From JABSOG01 sp965277695 (GTDB lineage Bacteria > Pseudomonadota > Gammaproteobacteria > Enterobacterales > Alteromonadaceae), in assembly GCA_965277695.1 (NCBI GenBank), contig CBDIDQ010000067.1, positions 35,918 to 99,917 on the forward strand: DNA of 64,000 nt, written 5' to 3'. The notes beneath the pieces are model-generated. The model was not told where the DNA came from, ran no database searches, and saw only the letters and a program-made list of their open reading frames with translations. Made by a program: the position numbers and the translations under genes. Of this stretch, positions 36,331 to 45,029 are shown one piece after another (position 1 is the first letter of the stretch; each line of letters opens with the position of its first letter).

Positions 36331-37296
36331 TCAGCTATTTTCTATAGCCAACATATTCATTATTAAACGAATTAAAGTGTCCTTTTGCGATGGCTCCGAT
36401 TCCGCTACCAGCAAAGTTAACGCGGCTAAACCAGTATCGTTGATAACAGGATGACCATTTGTTGTAAACAGGTGGTTGTTGCGGTGAAGAAAATCCACAA
36501 ATAAGAAGGCTCCACTGCGTTTATTCCCATCAGCAAATGGATGATTTTTTACGACAAAATACAGCAAATGAGCCGCCTTGCTTTGAATTGTGGGGTAAGC
36601 GGGTTCGCCGAAAACGCTTTGCTCCAGATTGCCTAATAAGGATGCCAGACCAATTCCGCGAGGTTTGGCAAACAGATCAGTTGCTTCCCCTCGCGCTATT
36701 AACGACTTTTTGAGTGCTTCCAGTGCTTTTGTTGCTTGTTCAAAAGTCGGCAAAGTCCCACCTAAACTGCCATTTGGCTCATCCAGTAACCCTTCATCAT
36801 ATCGCTGTAACCACAAAAATGTCTGTGTATAACGGGTGACGATTTCTATGAGCCCTCGACCAGTATCACGTAACAAATCAGGGTTGGCAGCGGCTTTTCG
36901 TATAATTTGCAAAGCCGCCTCAAGCGCTTTGGCATTTTGCTCAAAACGTTTTTGGTTAACGGTGTAACCTTGTATCAAGTGTTCCTTAAGCAGATTTGTT
37001 GCCCACTGACGAAAGCGGGTGCCGTTGACAGATTTGACCCTATAACCGACCGAAATAATAACATCAAGATTATAAAATTTGACTGGTTTATCAGAATTTG
37101 CAATGTGCATATTTTGCACATTGCTTTTGATGTCCAATTCACCTTCTTTGAATATCTTGCCAATATGGCGTGTGATAACGGATCGTTCCCGACCAAAAAG
37201 CGCTGCCATTTGTTCTTGGCGAAGCCACACGTTGTCCTTTTCTAACTGAACACAAATTTCACCATTATCACTTTCAAAGATCGCTATTTCGCTCAA
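36331..37296 (-). CDS. RhuM-Fic/DOC fusion protein
   Basis: 321 residues from TTG 37296, which gives the family start SEIAIFESDNGEI (RBS CTGGGT); the frame is open to 37386. The N-terminal RhuM domain (VWLRQEQMAALFGRERSVITRH, then FYNLDVIISVGYRVKS) is followed by a C-terminal Fic domain with the complete active-site motif HPFADGNKRSG. Fic proteins transfer AMP or other phosphate-containing groups to proteins. No separate Fic-inhibitor antitoxin is seen. The RhuM domain may direct or restrain it, by inference. Paralogous in its first half to the gene at 35098. Confidence 0.87.
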   Translation of the reverse strand: MSEIAIFESDNGEICVQLEKDNVWLRQEQMAALFGRERSVITRHIGKIFKEGELDIKSNVQNMHIANSDKPVKFYNLDVIISVGYRVKSVNGTRFRQWATNLLKEHLIQGYTVNQKRFEQNAKALEAALQIIRKAAANPDLLRDTGRGLIEIVTRYTQTFLWLQRYDEGLLDEPNGSLGGTLPTFEQATKALEALKKSLIARGEATDLFAKPRGIGLASLLGNLEQSVFGEPAYPTIQSKAAHLLYFVVKNHPFADGNKRSGAFLFVDFLHRNNHLFTTNGHPVINDTGLAALTLLVAESEPSQKDTLIRLIMNMLAIENS

Positions 37297-37418
37297 GATA
37301 TTACCCAGTATGAAGTGTGTTTGACAAGCTTGAGATGATAACGAACAACGGTAGTAAGTCAAAGCAATACTGTTATTGCGGGGCAATGAAAATTAAACAC
37401 TTGATTTTTTTGACTATT

Positions 37419-39077
37419 TCACAGTGTCAGGCCAATAGCAGTGGTGAGCAGGTATTGAAGGTTGGGGTTTTGCGCTGATGCTGCTTGTTTATTGGCGTCT
37501 TCAAAACCAGCCATTAACGTCAAGTGTTGAGATTGCCCTGTGGCCATTGAGAGAATACCGGCTAAATCACCATACAAATTCATACTGAGCTTTTTGCCTG
37601 TCTCATCGGGCGTGAGGATGATTTTATCAATCAAAGAGCGGAGTATATCAGCGGCTTCTTGGATGTCGCTTTCTTGGTTCAGGTTCGCCCTGAGGGCTGT
37701 CACTTCTTCATGATAGCGTAGGGCCATGTCGGGACGCAGCAAGACAGGCGTTGTGGTTACGCTGTTTAAATAGGTTTCGGTTTGCTCTCGCGCTATAGCA
37801 ATTTGTGCGATCTCATCTTTGACTTCACTGGCGGGAATGCCTTGCTTGATGGCTTCAATCAGGTTGGTTTTGTCTTTCGTGAGTTTAGTCAATTTACGTT
37901 GGGCTTGTTCAATATGGGTGGTTTGGTGTTGACCTAACCGTTTCATGTGCGCGGTGTATTCCTGACAAAAAACGTCAAACAAATCTGGTTTCATCAGGTG
38001 ACTTTGCAGCGCCCCTAAAACGGCCTCTTCAAGCTTGACACGGCTGATGGTAATGCGGTTGTTGCAGGTGCCTTTGCGGGCGTTGGTGCAGCCATAACGC
38101 GTACCGTTTAATTGACTGACCCCGCCAGCACAACAGCCACATTTCAAGAGATAGGATAATAAGGCTTTAGGTCGCCGTGTGGTATGCAGTTTGGCGTCAA
38201 ATGCGATTGCATTTTGTCTGGCCCTGACTTTATCCCACAGCGCTTGATCGATAATGCGAAGGTCTGGCACGTCGGTGATCACCCAGTTCTCTCTCGCATT
38301 TGAGCGCCTCGTCCGCTTGCCTGTATCCGGGTTTTTAGGGTAACTATGACGATTCCAAATCAATCGACCGATATACAACTCGTTATTAATGATGCCAGAT
38401 CCATATTTGCGTGCGCCGTAGATGGTCGAGGCAGACCAGCCTTGGCCCGATGGATTAGGGATATTGTCTTTGTTCAGCGCCACCGCAATCCGCAAGGGCG
38501 ATTGACCTGCGGCATAATGTTCAAAAATACGCGTGACAATGGCCGCTTGCGCAGGATTAATGGTGCGCTCGCCACGCACGGGATCGCCCGCCGCATTAAA
38601 TCGTTTGACCACATCATAACCATAAGCGTGTCCACCGCCAGATTTCCCCTTTTCAATTCGCCCACGAAGACCACGATGGGTTTTGGCCGCCAAATCTTTG
38701 AGAAACAGTGCATTCATGGTGCCTTTCAAACCAATATGAATGTCGCTCACTTCACCGCCATCACTGAGCGAAAAAATCTTGATCCCTGCAAAACTGAGAC
38801 GTTTGTAAATGCCTGCAATATCCTCTTGATCCCGTGACAAGCGATCCAGTCCTTCGGTGAGCACCACATCAAATTTCCCCATTGCCGCATCTTGCATCAA
38901 CATTTGCAAACCTGCACGGTGCATGGATGCGCCACTCACCGCATAGTCACTATAAGGCAAAGTGATGTGCCAGCCTTCGCGCTCGGCACGAAGGGTGCAA
39001 ATGCGAATTTGATCTTCAATGGATGCCTGACTTTGCATGTCACTAGAATAGCGGGCATAGATGGCGACTCTGGTCAT
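37419..39077 (-). CDS. Large serine recombinase (integrase)
   Basis: 552 residues from ATG 39077 (RBS AAGGACT). N-terminal resolvase domain with catalytic Ser in YARYSSD and LTEGLDRLSRD; the recombinase domain begins around GYDVVKRF and is followed by a zinc ribbon (CGCCAGG ... CTNARKGTC) and a coiled-coil region before the C-terminus. This is the layout of large serine integrases that insert or excise phages and ICEs. It is the last gene of a leftward run of three resolvase-family genes and the only one with DNA-binding domains, so it should be the element's integrase. Confidence 0.92.
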   Translation of the reverse strand: MTRVAIYARYSSDMQSQASIEDQIRICTLRAEREGWHITLPYSDYAVSGASMHRAGLQMLMQDAAMGKFDVVLTEGLDRLSRDQEDIAGIYKRLSFAGIKIFSLSDGGEVSDIHIGLKGTMNALFLKDLAAKTHRGLRGRIEKGKSGGGHAYGYDVVKRFNAAGDPVRGERTINPAQAAIVTRIFEHYAAGQSPLRIAVALNKDNIPNPSGQGWSASTIYGARKYGSGIINNELYIGRLIWNRHSYPKNPDTGKRTRRSNARENWVITDVPDLRIIDQALWDKVRARQNAIAFDAKLHTTRRPKALLSYLLKCGCCAGGVSQLNGTRYGCTNARKGTCNNRITISRVKLEEAVLGALQSHLMKPDLFDVFCQEYTAHMKRLGQHQTTHIEQAQRKLTKLTKDKTNLIEAIKQGIPASEVKDEIAQIAIAREQTETYLNSVTTTPVLLRPDMALRYHEEVTALRANLNQESDIQEAADILRSLIDKIILTPDETGKKLSMNLYGDLAGILSMATGQSQHLTLMAGFEDANKQAASAQNPNLQYLLTTAIGLTL

Positions 39078-39082
39078 TCTGT

Positions 39083-39253
39083 TTAGTCCTTTCCTTCTTT
39101 GTTTTGCAACGCTGCCCATGCCTCAAAATCTCGCTCTGCTGCGCGACGCGCGATAAATTTGACCAAATTGGTGAGTTGGTTCGACGATAGTGCTGTGTCT
39201 TTTTGGGCGCTAAACCAGTCTTGTTGGACATTGTTGGTGTTTGAAATGCTCAC
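39083..39253 (-). CDS. 56-residue protein coupled to the recombinase operon
   Basis: Starts at GTG 39253 inside the stop of the preceding gene (GTGA overlap), with a strong RBS GGAGG 8 bases upstream, and stops 5 bp before the large integrase start. Sequence MSISNTNNVQQDWFSAQKD ... LVKFIARRAAERDFEAWAAL is soluble, probably helical. Its tight packing between recombinase genes argues that it is real, perhaps a directionality or accessory factor; no family recognised. Confidence 0.6.
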   Translation of the reverse strand: MSISNTNNVQQDWFSAQKDTALSSNQLTNLVKFIARRAAERDFEAWAALQNKEGKD

Positions 39254-39819
39254 AGGCTTACCTCCGGGTCTTGGTGTTGTTGGCCGCCATGCGGGTGTTG
39301 TTCACTGGCTGTCACCTTTGGCAAAGCCGCACTTTTGAAGCCGTGATAAAGCGGTTTAGCTTTAACTTGATGCGATCTTTCGCTGTCATATTCAAAGAGG
39401 GCCAATAGGCTGTTTTCCCATTGTTCAACCATTTGGTTCATTTTTTCTTGTTCAGACAAAAAATCTTTAACATCTTGCGAAACAAACCGAAGTCCTCTGT
39501 CCTTTAACAAGGCGCTGGTTTTTACTTTGGCTTCTTCCAATCGTTTGGCGAGCTTTAGCAAATGACCCTGAATCATGGTCACGCGGGTTAATTCATCAAT
39601 GAAGACCGTATCAACATTGCCTGCGTTGGCATCCCTAATCAGCGCGGTTATCGCTGGTTGCGGCTCAGTGGCATAGATAAGTGGGTCATCCACATAAGTA
39701 TGAAATTCATCCACACCGTTGTGTGCCGCTTCCTTGGTGAGCTTTGCCACCTGCTCTTTAATCAAAGATTCAAATGGCAAGTCCAATGAATGCCGAGCAT
39801 AAATAACATTTTTAACCAT
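39250..39819 (-). CDS. Degenerate resolvase-like protein (catalytic domain only)
   Basis: 189 residues. The N-terminus resembles the serine-recombinase catalytic domain (VIYARHSLDLP; DTVFIDELTR) but the canonical ERLSR segment is altered to DELTRV and no recombinase or zinc-ribbon domain follows; the C-terminal half is helical and His/Gln-rich. It overlaps the following 56-aa gene by 3 bases. It may modulate the large integrase or be a decaying duplicate. RBS AAGGAGAACAGTC precedes ATG 39819. Confidence 0.7.
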   Translation of the reverse strand: MVKNVIYARHSLDLPFESLIKEQVAKLTKEAAHNGVDEFHTYVDDPLIYATEPQPAITALIRDANAGNVDTVFIDELTRVTMIQGHLLKLAKRLEEAKVKTSALLKDRGLRFVSQDVKDFLSEQEKMNQMVEQWENSLLALFEYDSERSHQVKAKPLYHGFKSAALPKVTASEQHPHGGQQHQDPEVSL

Positions 39820-39846
39820 GACTGTTCTCCTTTTTGTGCGGGGCTA

Positions 39847-40437
39847 TCACAGGTTCAACTCCATCTGTGCTTCTCGCGTTTGTTCTGTGCTTCTGGCTTC
39901 ATCATTAGTGCGTGGAATGCACCATGTGTCGCTGCGTACAACACGTTGGAAGCCCGTTTGTATATGGTTGATTACTTCTTCCATCGCTTGTCCGCCCTCA
40001 CTGGCTTTGAGAGTTTCTAGACCCAATTCCCATTCAGCGGCCATGCCGTAAAGATGGCTGAGGGCCGCTTTGGCGGTGTTGACTTTTTCAAGCGCCACTT
40101 GATAGCTCAGGTCCCCAGTATCAAATAAAGAACACACCGTGACATGAGATTGCGCCAGCCTTTGGCAAATTTGAGAAAGATTGCTTTCATCTCTGCTAAG
40201 GCGCTCTAACCCTTCGGTGAGCACGACATCAAATTCTCCGGCACTGGCATCAGAAATCAGGTCCATTAACCCGGTGCGCCGCTGCGTTGAACTGATATCC
40301 GCTTCATCGCTATACACCGCAAAAACCTCAACGCCAGCCTCCAGCGCCTCTTGGGTGCAAGCGATAATTTGCGCTCGAATTGAGGTGTCGTTTTCAATAT
40401 CGCCCGAGTACCGGGCATAAATCACCACTTTAATCAT
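39847..40437 (-). CDS. Resolvase-domain protein, N-terminal type
   Basis: 196 residues with a well-kept serine-recombinase catalytic domain (YARYSGDIEND; VLTEGLERLSRDESN), then a helical end instead of DNA-binding domains. Resolvase catalytic signature similar to that of the 552-residue integrase, suggesting duplication. RBS AAGGAGGACAATC precedes ATG 40437. Second member of a three-recombinase operon following the relaxase gene. Confidence 0.8.
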   Translation of the reverse strand: MIKVVIYARYSGDIENDTSIRAQIIACTQEALEAGVEVFAVYSDEADISSTQRRTGLMDLISDASAGEFDVVLTEGLERLSRDESNLSQICQRLAQSHVTVCSLFDTGDLSYQVALEKVNTAKAALSHLYGMAAEWELGLETLKASEGGQAMEEVINHIQTGFQRVVRSDTWCIPRTNDEARSTEQTREAQMELNL

Positions 40438-40467
40438 GATTGTCCTCCTTGATTGTGTGTTGGATAC

Positions 40468-41763
40468 TCATAAACCCATCTCCGGGTTATGATTGGGGTG
40501 CTGGCTTTGCTTTTGCGTCGTTGCCAGATTAAAACGACGTTTTAAAGCTTCATTACCAACGCCTTCGGCATAGGCCACAAAATCGCTGTTAAGCTGCATT
40601 TTTTCATTTTGGTGGCGTTGTCTTAAAGCTTGATAATTCGTCTGGAATTGTTGGCTTTTATCGAGGTGGGCTTTGATCAACGCCTCTTTTTCTTTTTGGT
40701 CCCGTACTTCACCGATTTTGGCCTCGGCCTCATTGATTTTGTGTAGTTTGGCCGACTGCCCAGTGAAGAAATCCCACAGGCCGCGCCAACCTTGACGAAT
40801 ACGGGTCAAACGTTGTTTGTTTTCCGCTGTATGGCGGATGCTCTGGTCGGCCTTGAGTGCAGCCCGTTCTTGTCGCTGGGTGTTAATGATGGTGGCTTTT
40901 TCAACCTTGAACGGTTGGCGTTGCAGCTTGTGCTTGAACGCCAATTCACGCGCAAAGCGCTGGTGAATACTGGTGTGCTCGTTGGCAATTTTGGCTTTGA
41001 TTTGTTCGACACTTGGTAGCGCTTCGCGCTCGCCCAGCCGCGCTTGCAACTCTTTGGTTTTGATACCTAACGCGCGGCTGAGTGAATAGATTTCACCTTG
41101 CCAGTCAACAGCGACATAAGCACGGCGCTCACCTTGTGCCAAAAAGTAGCCCGATTCAGCCATGGCATGTTTAAAACTGGCCTTGCTATCTGACATGGCC
41201 CAGCAATCTTGCAAGGCCGCTTTAATTTGTTTGGGATTGAGTTTTTGTCGTTTGGCTTGTTGCCATTCCGCCAGCGTAAAATTGCGTGGATCGCTGAGTC
41301 CAGGTTGTTTGAAACCGTTGGGCAGATCCCAACCATTTTCAATGAATAGCTCTTTGGCGAGGCCGTTGAGCTTCTTTTTATAATAGGGCACCTTGATGGC
41401 TTTCATTTCTTGCGCATCGATTAACGACACCACGCAATGATAATGACGGCGGCCTTGTTTTTCATGGGCGACAAGGCAATGGGGTTGTTTGTCTAAGTGG
41501 AGCTTTTGCAAGCTGCGCATGACCGTTTTATCAATCAAGTCTCTGGAAACGTCGGCTGTCTCTGGCGGGTTGAAACTGATGGACAGCATAAATTTATGCG
41601 CTTGTGTGCCCCGACTCAGCGCATAAATTTCATGCAGTGCACCGGGCAATTGCTCACTGACAAAACCGTCAACAGCCAAGACTTCAACATGGTCGTTAGT
41701 ATCGCTCATCAAATGCACTGCGAGGTTTTTGGCACCGCCACGTTTTGAGGCTTTAATAATCAT
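40468..41763 (-). CDS. Relaxase (MobA/VirD2-like)
   Basis: 431 residues. Relaxase core in the first ~160: IIKASKRGGAKNLAVHLM, the conserved FMLSISFNPPE, and the metal-binding histidine motif RRHYHCVVSLID, as in the two-His relaxase clan of mobilizable plasmids and elements. The C-terminal half is a long Lys/Gln-rich helical tail. It nicks oriT and pilots the strand in transfer. It directly follows mobC (1 bp) on the same strand. Confidence 0.88.
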   Translation of the reverse strand: MIIKASKRGGAKNLAVHLMSDTNDHVEVLAVDGFVSEQLPGALHEIYALSRGTQAHKFMLSISFNPPETADVSRDLIDKTVMRSLQKLHLDKQPHCLVAHEKQGRRHYHCVVSLIDAQEMKAIKVPYYKKKLNGLAKELFIENGWDLPNGFKQPGLSDPRNFTLAEWQQAKRQKLNPKQIKAALQDCWAMSDSKASFKHAMAESGYFLAQGERRAYVAVDWQGEIYSLSRALGIKTKELQARLGEREALPSVEQIKAKIANEHTSIHQRFARELAFKHKLQRQPFKVEKATIINTQRQERAALKADQSIRHTAENKQRLTRIRQGWRGLWDFFTGQSAKLHKINEAEAKIGEVRDQKEKEALIKAHLDKSQQFQTNYQALRQRHQNEKMQLNSDFVAYAEGVGNEALKRRFNLATTQKQSQHPNHNPEMGL

Positions 41764-41764
41764 G

Positions 41765-42157
41765 TCAATCCTCCTTTATGCCCAACCCCTTGATCAGGGT
41801 AGTACGTATCAATTGAACGGATAAACAGGCTTCGGTGAGCTGGCTTTGTATCTCGGGTGTCATAATCAATGTGCCCGTGTTGATGGCTTTGGCAATTTGA
41901 TTAAGGTTGTTAGAAATACGGGACTGGCCCAGCATGGCCAACACTTTGCCGATTTCTTTGCTGTCCTGCTTGCCTCCCTTTTTCTGATAAACAGAGGATT
42001 GCGCCCGAAAATTATCATCAAAGACTTTGAGCCGAATAAACGCCGGATCTGTCACCTCCATCTGTTTGGCCTTGGTGCGAATATAATCGCGCTCCTCGGC
42101 ACTCAGACGAATGGAATAGGGTGATGTCGCTTTTATCTCTTTCATGTTCGAACTCAC
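41765..42157 (-). CDS. mobC: MobC relaxosome accessory protein
   Basis: 130 residues. Ribbon-helix-helix-like start (SIRLSAEERDYIRTKAKQMEV) and the MobC helical core (GRSRISNNLNQIAKAINTG-type, here QSRISNNLNQIAKA). MobC proteins open oriT and assist relaxase. Immediately upstream of the relaxase gene; start ATG 42148-42157 region, with MKEIKA (42145) a possible inner start. Confidence 0.88.
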   Translation of the reverse strand: MSSNMKEIKATSPYSIRLSAEERDYIRTKAKQMEVTDPAFIRLKVFDDNFRAQSSVYQKKGGKQDSKEIGKVLAMLGQSRISNNLNQIAKAINTGTLIMTPEIQSQLTEACLSVQLIRTTLIKGLGIKED

Positions 42158-42186
42158 TTTTCAGGTGCTATCACTCGGTTTTGGTT

Positions 42187-42489
42187 TTACTGGCTTGGAT
42201 TTTGAGTTTGCTGTGGCGCGGGTGCTGGCGTTTGTTTGTCCGCCCGCATTTTTTGCAATGCCTCTTTGGCTTCACGCGATTGCAAAACAAGCTTTCCGTG
42301 CACGGTCTTCCCCGTTAAATAGCCATCTTTGCCTTGCCAAACGGCCCCGATTTTAAGCCATTGGCTATTATCGCCTTCACCCGTCACTTGAAGTACTTCG
42401 TAATCCGGTTGACGATTTTTATTGGGTTGACCCATGTCGCTTTGGTTTTGTGTTGGCCCTTGTGGGACCGGTGTATTGTCATCTTTCAT
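42187..42489 (-). CDS. Hypothetical protein of the mobilization operon
   Basis: 100 residues: Pro/Gln/Asn-rich ends around a compact central segment (QWLKIGAVWQGKDGYLTGKTVHGKLVLQSREAKEAL) that looks like a small beta-rich domain. Located between mobC and the duplicated-repeat gene, same strand. Family not recognised; similar short proteins accompany mob genes. Confidence 0.7.
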   Translation of the reverse strand: MKDDNTPVPQGPTQNQSDMGQPNKNRQPDYEVLQVTGEGDNSQWLKIGAVWQGKDGYLTGKTVHGKLVLQSREAKEALQKMRADKQTPAPAPQQTQNPSQ

Positions 42490-42568
42490 CGTATGGCTCC
42501 TGTGGTGTTAAAATTTGTATCTCTTTCCATAATAAACCTGTAGTTGTAAAGATTTCCTTAACAGGTAT

Positions 42569-43105
42569 TTATGGTTTTACTGTATTAGCAACATTGAATT
42601 GGACGTTGGCTTGCCCCTCATGACGGGTTAGGCTCATGCTGCGCCTTACCTGCATATGAGCGTGTTGCAGCTTTTTGTCACCGTGCTTGAGTTCACCTGT
42701 CGACTGGGCATAACTGGATGTGTGCAGTTGTGTTTCGGTATAGCCGCCTACGCCTATGGTATAGTGTGTTTCGGTATTAAGCCGTAGTGGCGCAGCGCGT
42801 AGCGCCTCCAAATCCGCTTTAGTGACTGTCATTGTCAGCCTAACTGTATTAGCAAAGCTGAATTGGACACGGGCTTGCCCCTTATGGCGGGCAAGCGCCA
42901 TATCTCGTTTTAACTGCATATGGGCGTGTTGCAGTGTCCTGTCACCGCGCGTGAGCTTGCTTGTCCACTCGGCATAAATAGATGAGTGCACCAACGTTTC
43001 GGTGTAGCCGCCCATGGTGTAGTGCATTTCGGCATTAAGCCGTGGAGGCGCAGCCCGTAGCGCCTCCAAATCCGCTTTAGTGACTGTCATCGTCACCCTC
43101 CTCAC
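42569..43105 (-). CDS. Protein of two tandem ~88-residue repeats
   Basis: 178 residues made of two copies of one domain, each starting TMTVTKADLEALRAAP and ending VQF..ANTV, with a central HYT...GGYTET...YA motif. The DNA is duplicated likewise (about 42580-42836 and 42840-43092). Function unknown. Position between mob genes and the coupling protein, same strand. Confidence 0.7.
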   Translation of the reverse strand: MRRVTMTVTKADLEALRAAPPRLNAEMHYTMGGYTETLVHSSIYAEWTSKLTRGDRTLQHAHMQLKRDMALARHKGQARVQFSFANTVRLTMTVTKADLEALRAAPLRLNTETHYTIGVGGYTETQLHTSSYAQSTGELKHGDKKLQHAHMQVRRSMSLTRHEGQANVQFNVANTVKP

Positions 43106-43177
43106 AATAAAATGAATGTAAAATTATGCTGAATCTCTGGCTGGCCAATGGCCCCTTGGCTGCCAAGAAAGGACGCC

Positions 43178-44839
43178 CTAGCACCGCAGCACAAAGCGCG
43201 TGAACCGTCGCAACCAAGTTTCTCGATGGTCTGGATCGGCGTTGTATCGAATTACGGGCAAGGCGCAATAGTAGGGTTCATTCTTCAATCGCATGGCCCG
43301 CCTACCAGCACGGGTGACAATGATATTCCCGCTGTCTGGCTCCAACAGGCGGGCCAGTTGTTCCTTATCCATCACAGGCACATTGCGGTAGGTTTTGCGG
43401 CGGGTATATTTATCTTTTTCAACATGGGCTTTTTGACCCAGCGTTTGACTGAGCATATTCAGATTGTCGGGGTGATTGGTGCCCATCCACAACACCGCAT
43501 CGGCGTTGCCTGTAAAGGCTTTGTACGTGGATGGGTAGCTGTGTTTCATGCCCTCAATATCCTGTGCAATACCGACAATGGTTTGGCCGTAGGAACGGCC
43601 CACAGGAAGGGCCACTTCCAACGCCTCATTTTTACCCTGCGCTTGCAACTCGTCGATCACAAACAGGCACTGTCCATTTTTTTCTTTAACGCTTTCAAAC
43701 GTATAAGTGGCCATGTTGGTCAACAGACGCGCTAACGGAGCCAACTCTTCCCGAATGGACAAAACGGGTGCACAAAAACTCAACACCACATCCGAACGGG
43801 TTTTGAGGTCCGACAAAGGTCTGGTAGTCCGCGTCAGCATGGCTTTTACGGAGGGTAAATCGAGCCATTTCGTCTGCTCTTGCAAAGTGGATAAAATATT
43901 GCCCGATGTTTCCCCGCTGGCGCTACACATACCGGAAACGCCCCCCGCGACCGCGCCGCCAAAGGCCGTATTTTCGCTCATCAGCTTGTAAAGCAATGCT
44001 CGGCTTTCCTCTGCCGTGCTTTCTAGGCTGCCATCTTCGTTATAAATGCGATAACCATGAACGATAAGTTCCCGCATATAGCCCAGCGTATGACAGCTTT
44101 CTTCGTGAGCGGTCAATATGTGCAAAATTAAGCTCGTGACAAATGCCCGTGCCATGTCGGTGAAATACGGCGTCCGTGATCCACTGGGTGTAATAATCAA
44201 AGCGGCGGCGATGCGTGTCGCCCATTTCACGGCGGCATTGGTTCCTTCTCGCTGCATAGCGGCTTCTAAATCATCCAGCGGATTCCATTGATCGGTTGTC
44301 TCTTCATACGGTGCCAACACCACCCAGATACGACAATCTTTGCTTCTCAGTGTATGGGTGCATTGGCTTTTAGGGTCGATCAAAAAAACACTGCCTTGCC
44401 AGCACGACAACATGGAGCAAATATAGGTCGTTTTGCCAGCACCGGTCATCGCGTATATAAAAAGGTGACGAGACACAGGAATGCCAACTGGTTGTAACCA
44501 ACCGACACCTAGCCCGAAAGTTCGACCAATGAAAATTTTTTGCGGCGTATACAGATTGGTCAACACCGCCCAAACACTGGCAAACCCACCGCTAGCCATT
44601 TTTCCATGGCGAAAGACTCGCTCCCACCAAAGGGCACATCCCATCCACAGACGCATCACGCTGCGCCATGGCAAGCGTGGCCAGTAGCGATATAATCCCG
44701 GGTGATACAGCCCCACCGCTCGCAACAGGATGATCAAGGCAGAACGAGTAATCGCCAGCCCCGCCACCACACCCACCGCGTACAGAGTAAGCAGTGGGTG
44801 TGAGGCCATCAATAATTCATCCATGACGAGGCCCGCCAT
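43178..44839 (-). CDS. Type IV coupling protein (VirD4/TraD-like)
   Basis: 553 residues with two N-terminal membrane segments (LLTLYAVGVVAGLAI; a second near 65), then Walker A MTGAGKTTY (about 130) and the coupling-protein motif FLIDPKSQ, plus downstream Walker B LFVIDELQAQG and the end motif VTRAGRRAMR. It links the relaxosome to a secretion channel as a hexameric ATPase in the inner membrane. It overlaps the preceding small gene (23 bp), with ATG 44839 or 44824 as start. The mating pore must come from another element. Confidence 0.9.
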   Translation of the reverse strand: MAGLVMDELLMASHPLLTLYAVGVVAGLAITRSALIILLRAVGLYHPGLYRYWPRLPWRSVMRLWMGCALWWERVFRHGKMASGGFASVWAVLTNLYTPQKIFIGRTFGLGVGWLQPVGIPVSRHLFIYAMTGAGKTTYICSMLSCWQGSVFLIDPKSQCTHTLRSKDCRIWVVLAPYEETTDQWNPLDDLEAAMQREGTNAAVKWATRIAAALIITPSGSRTPYFTDMARAFVTSLILHILTAHEESCHTLGYMRELIVHGYRIYNEDGSLESTAEESRALLYKLMSENTAFGGAVAGGVSGMCSASGETSGNILSTLQEQTKWLDLPSVKAMLTRTTRPLSDLKTRSDVVLSFCAPVLSIREELAPLARLLTNMATYTFESVKEKNGQCLFVIDELQAQGKNEALEVALPVGRSYGQTIVGIAQDIEGMKHSYPSTYKAFTGNADAVLWMGTNHPDNLNMLSQTLGQKAHVEKDKYTRRKTYRNVPVMDKEQLARLLEPDSGNIIVTRAGRRAMRLKNEPYYCALPVIRYNADPDHRETWLRRFTRFVLRC

Positions 44840-45029
44840 TAAAACCCAACAACTTTTTCAGAACTTCAAAGCTCACGCGAAACACGATAACCCAGCTCAA
44901 AAATGCACAAAAAATCACCCCTGTCAGGGCCAGTTCATGGGGAACCGCCATCGGTTCCGTCTGAAAAAGGCTGAGTACAAAGAGAAACATCTGTTCTCCG
45001 GGCCATAAAAATATGTCACGATTACTCAT
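44817..45029 (-). CDS. Small membrane protein of the transfer operon
   Basis: 70 residues with one or two hydrophobic segments (MFLFVLSLF; LTGVIFCAFLSWVIVF). Starts inside the stop codon of the 45026 gene (4-bp ATGA overlap) and runs into the coupling-protein gene, so all three are translationally linked. Family unknown. Confidence 0.7.
   Translation of the reverse strand: MSNRDIFLWPGEQMFLFVLSLFQTEPMAVPHELALTGVIFCAFLSWVIVFRVSFEVLKKLLGFNGGPRHG

Noticed and set aside
37387..37418. Attachment core of the integrase
   Set aside because: The gap next to the integrase 3' end is the expected place, but no matching second copy is in the window, so no att site can be named.
43148..43735. 195-aa plus-strand frame
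   Set aside because: Antisense to the coupling protein gene, which has full Walker motifs.
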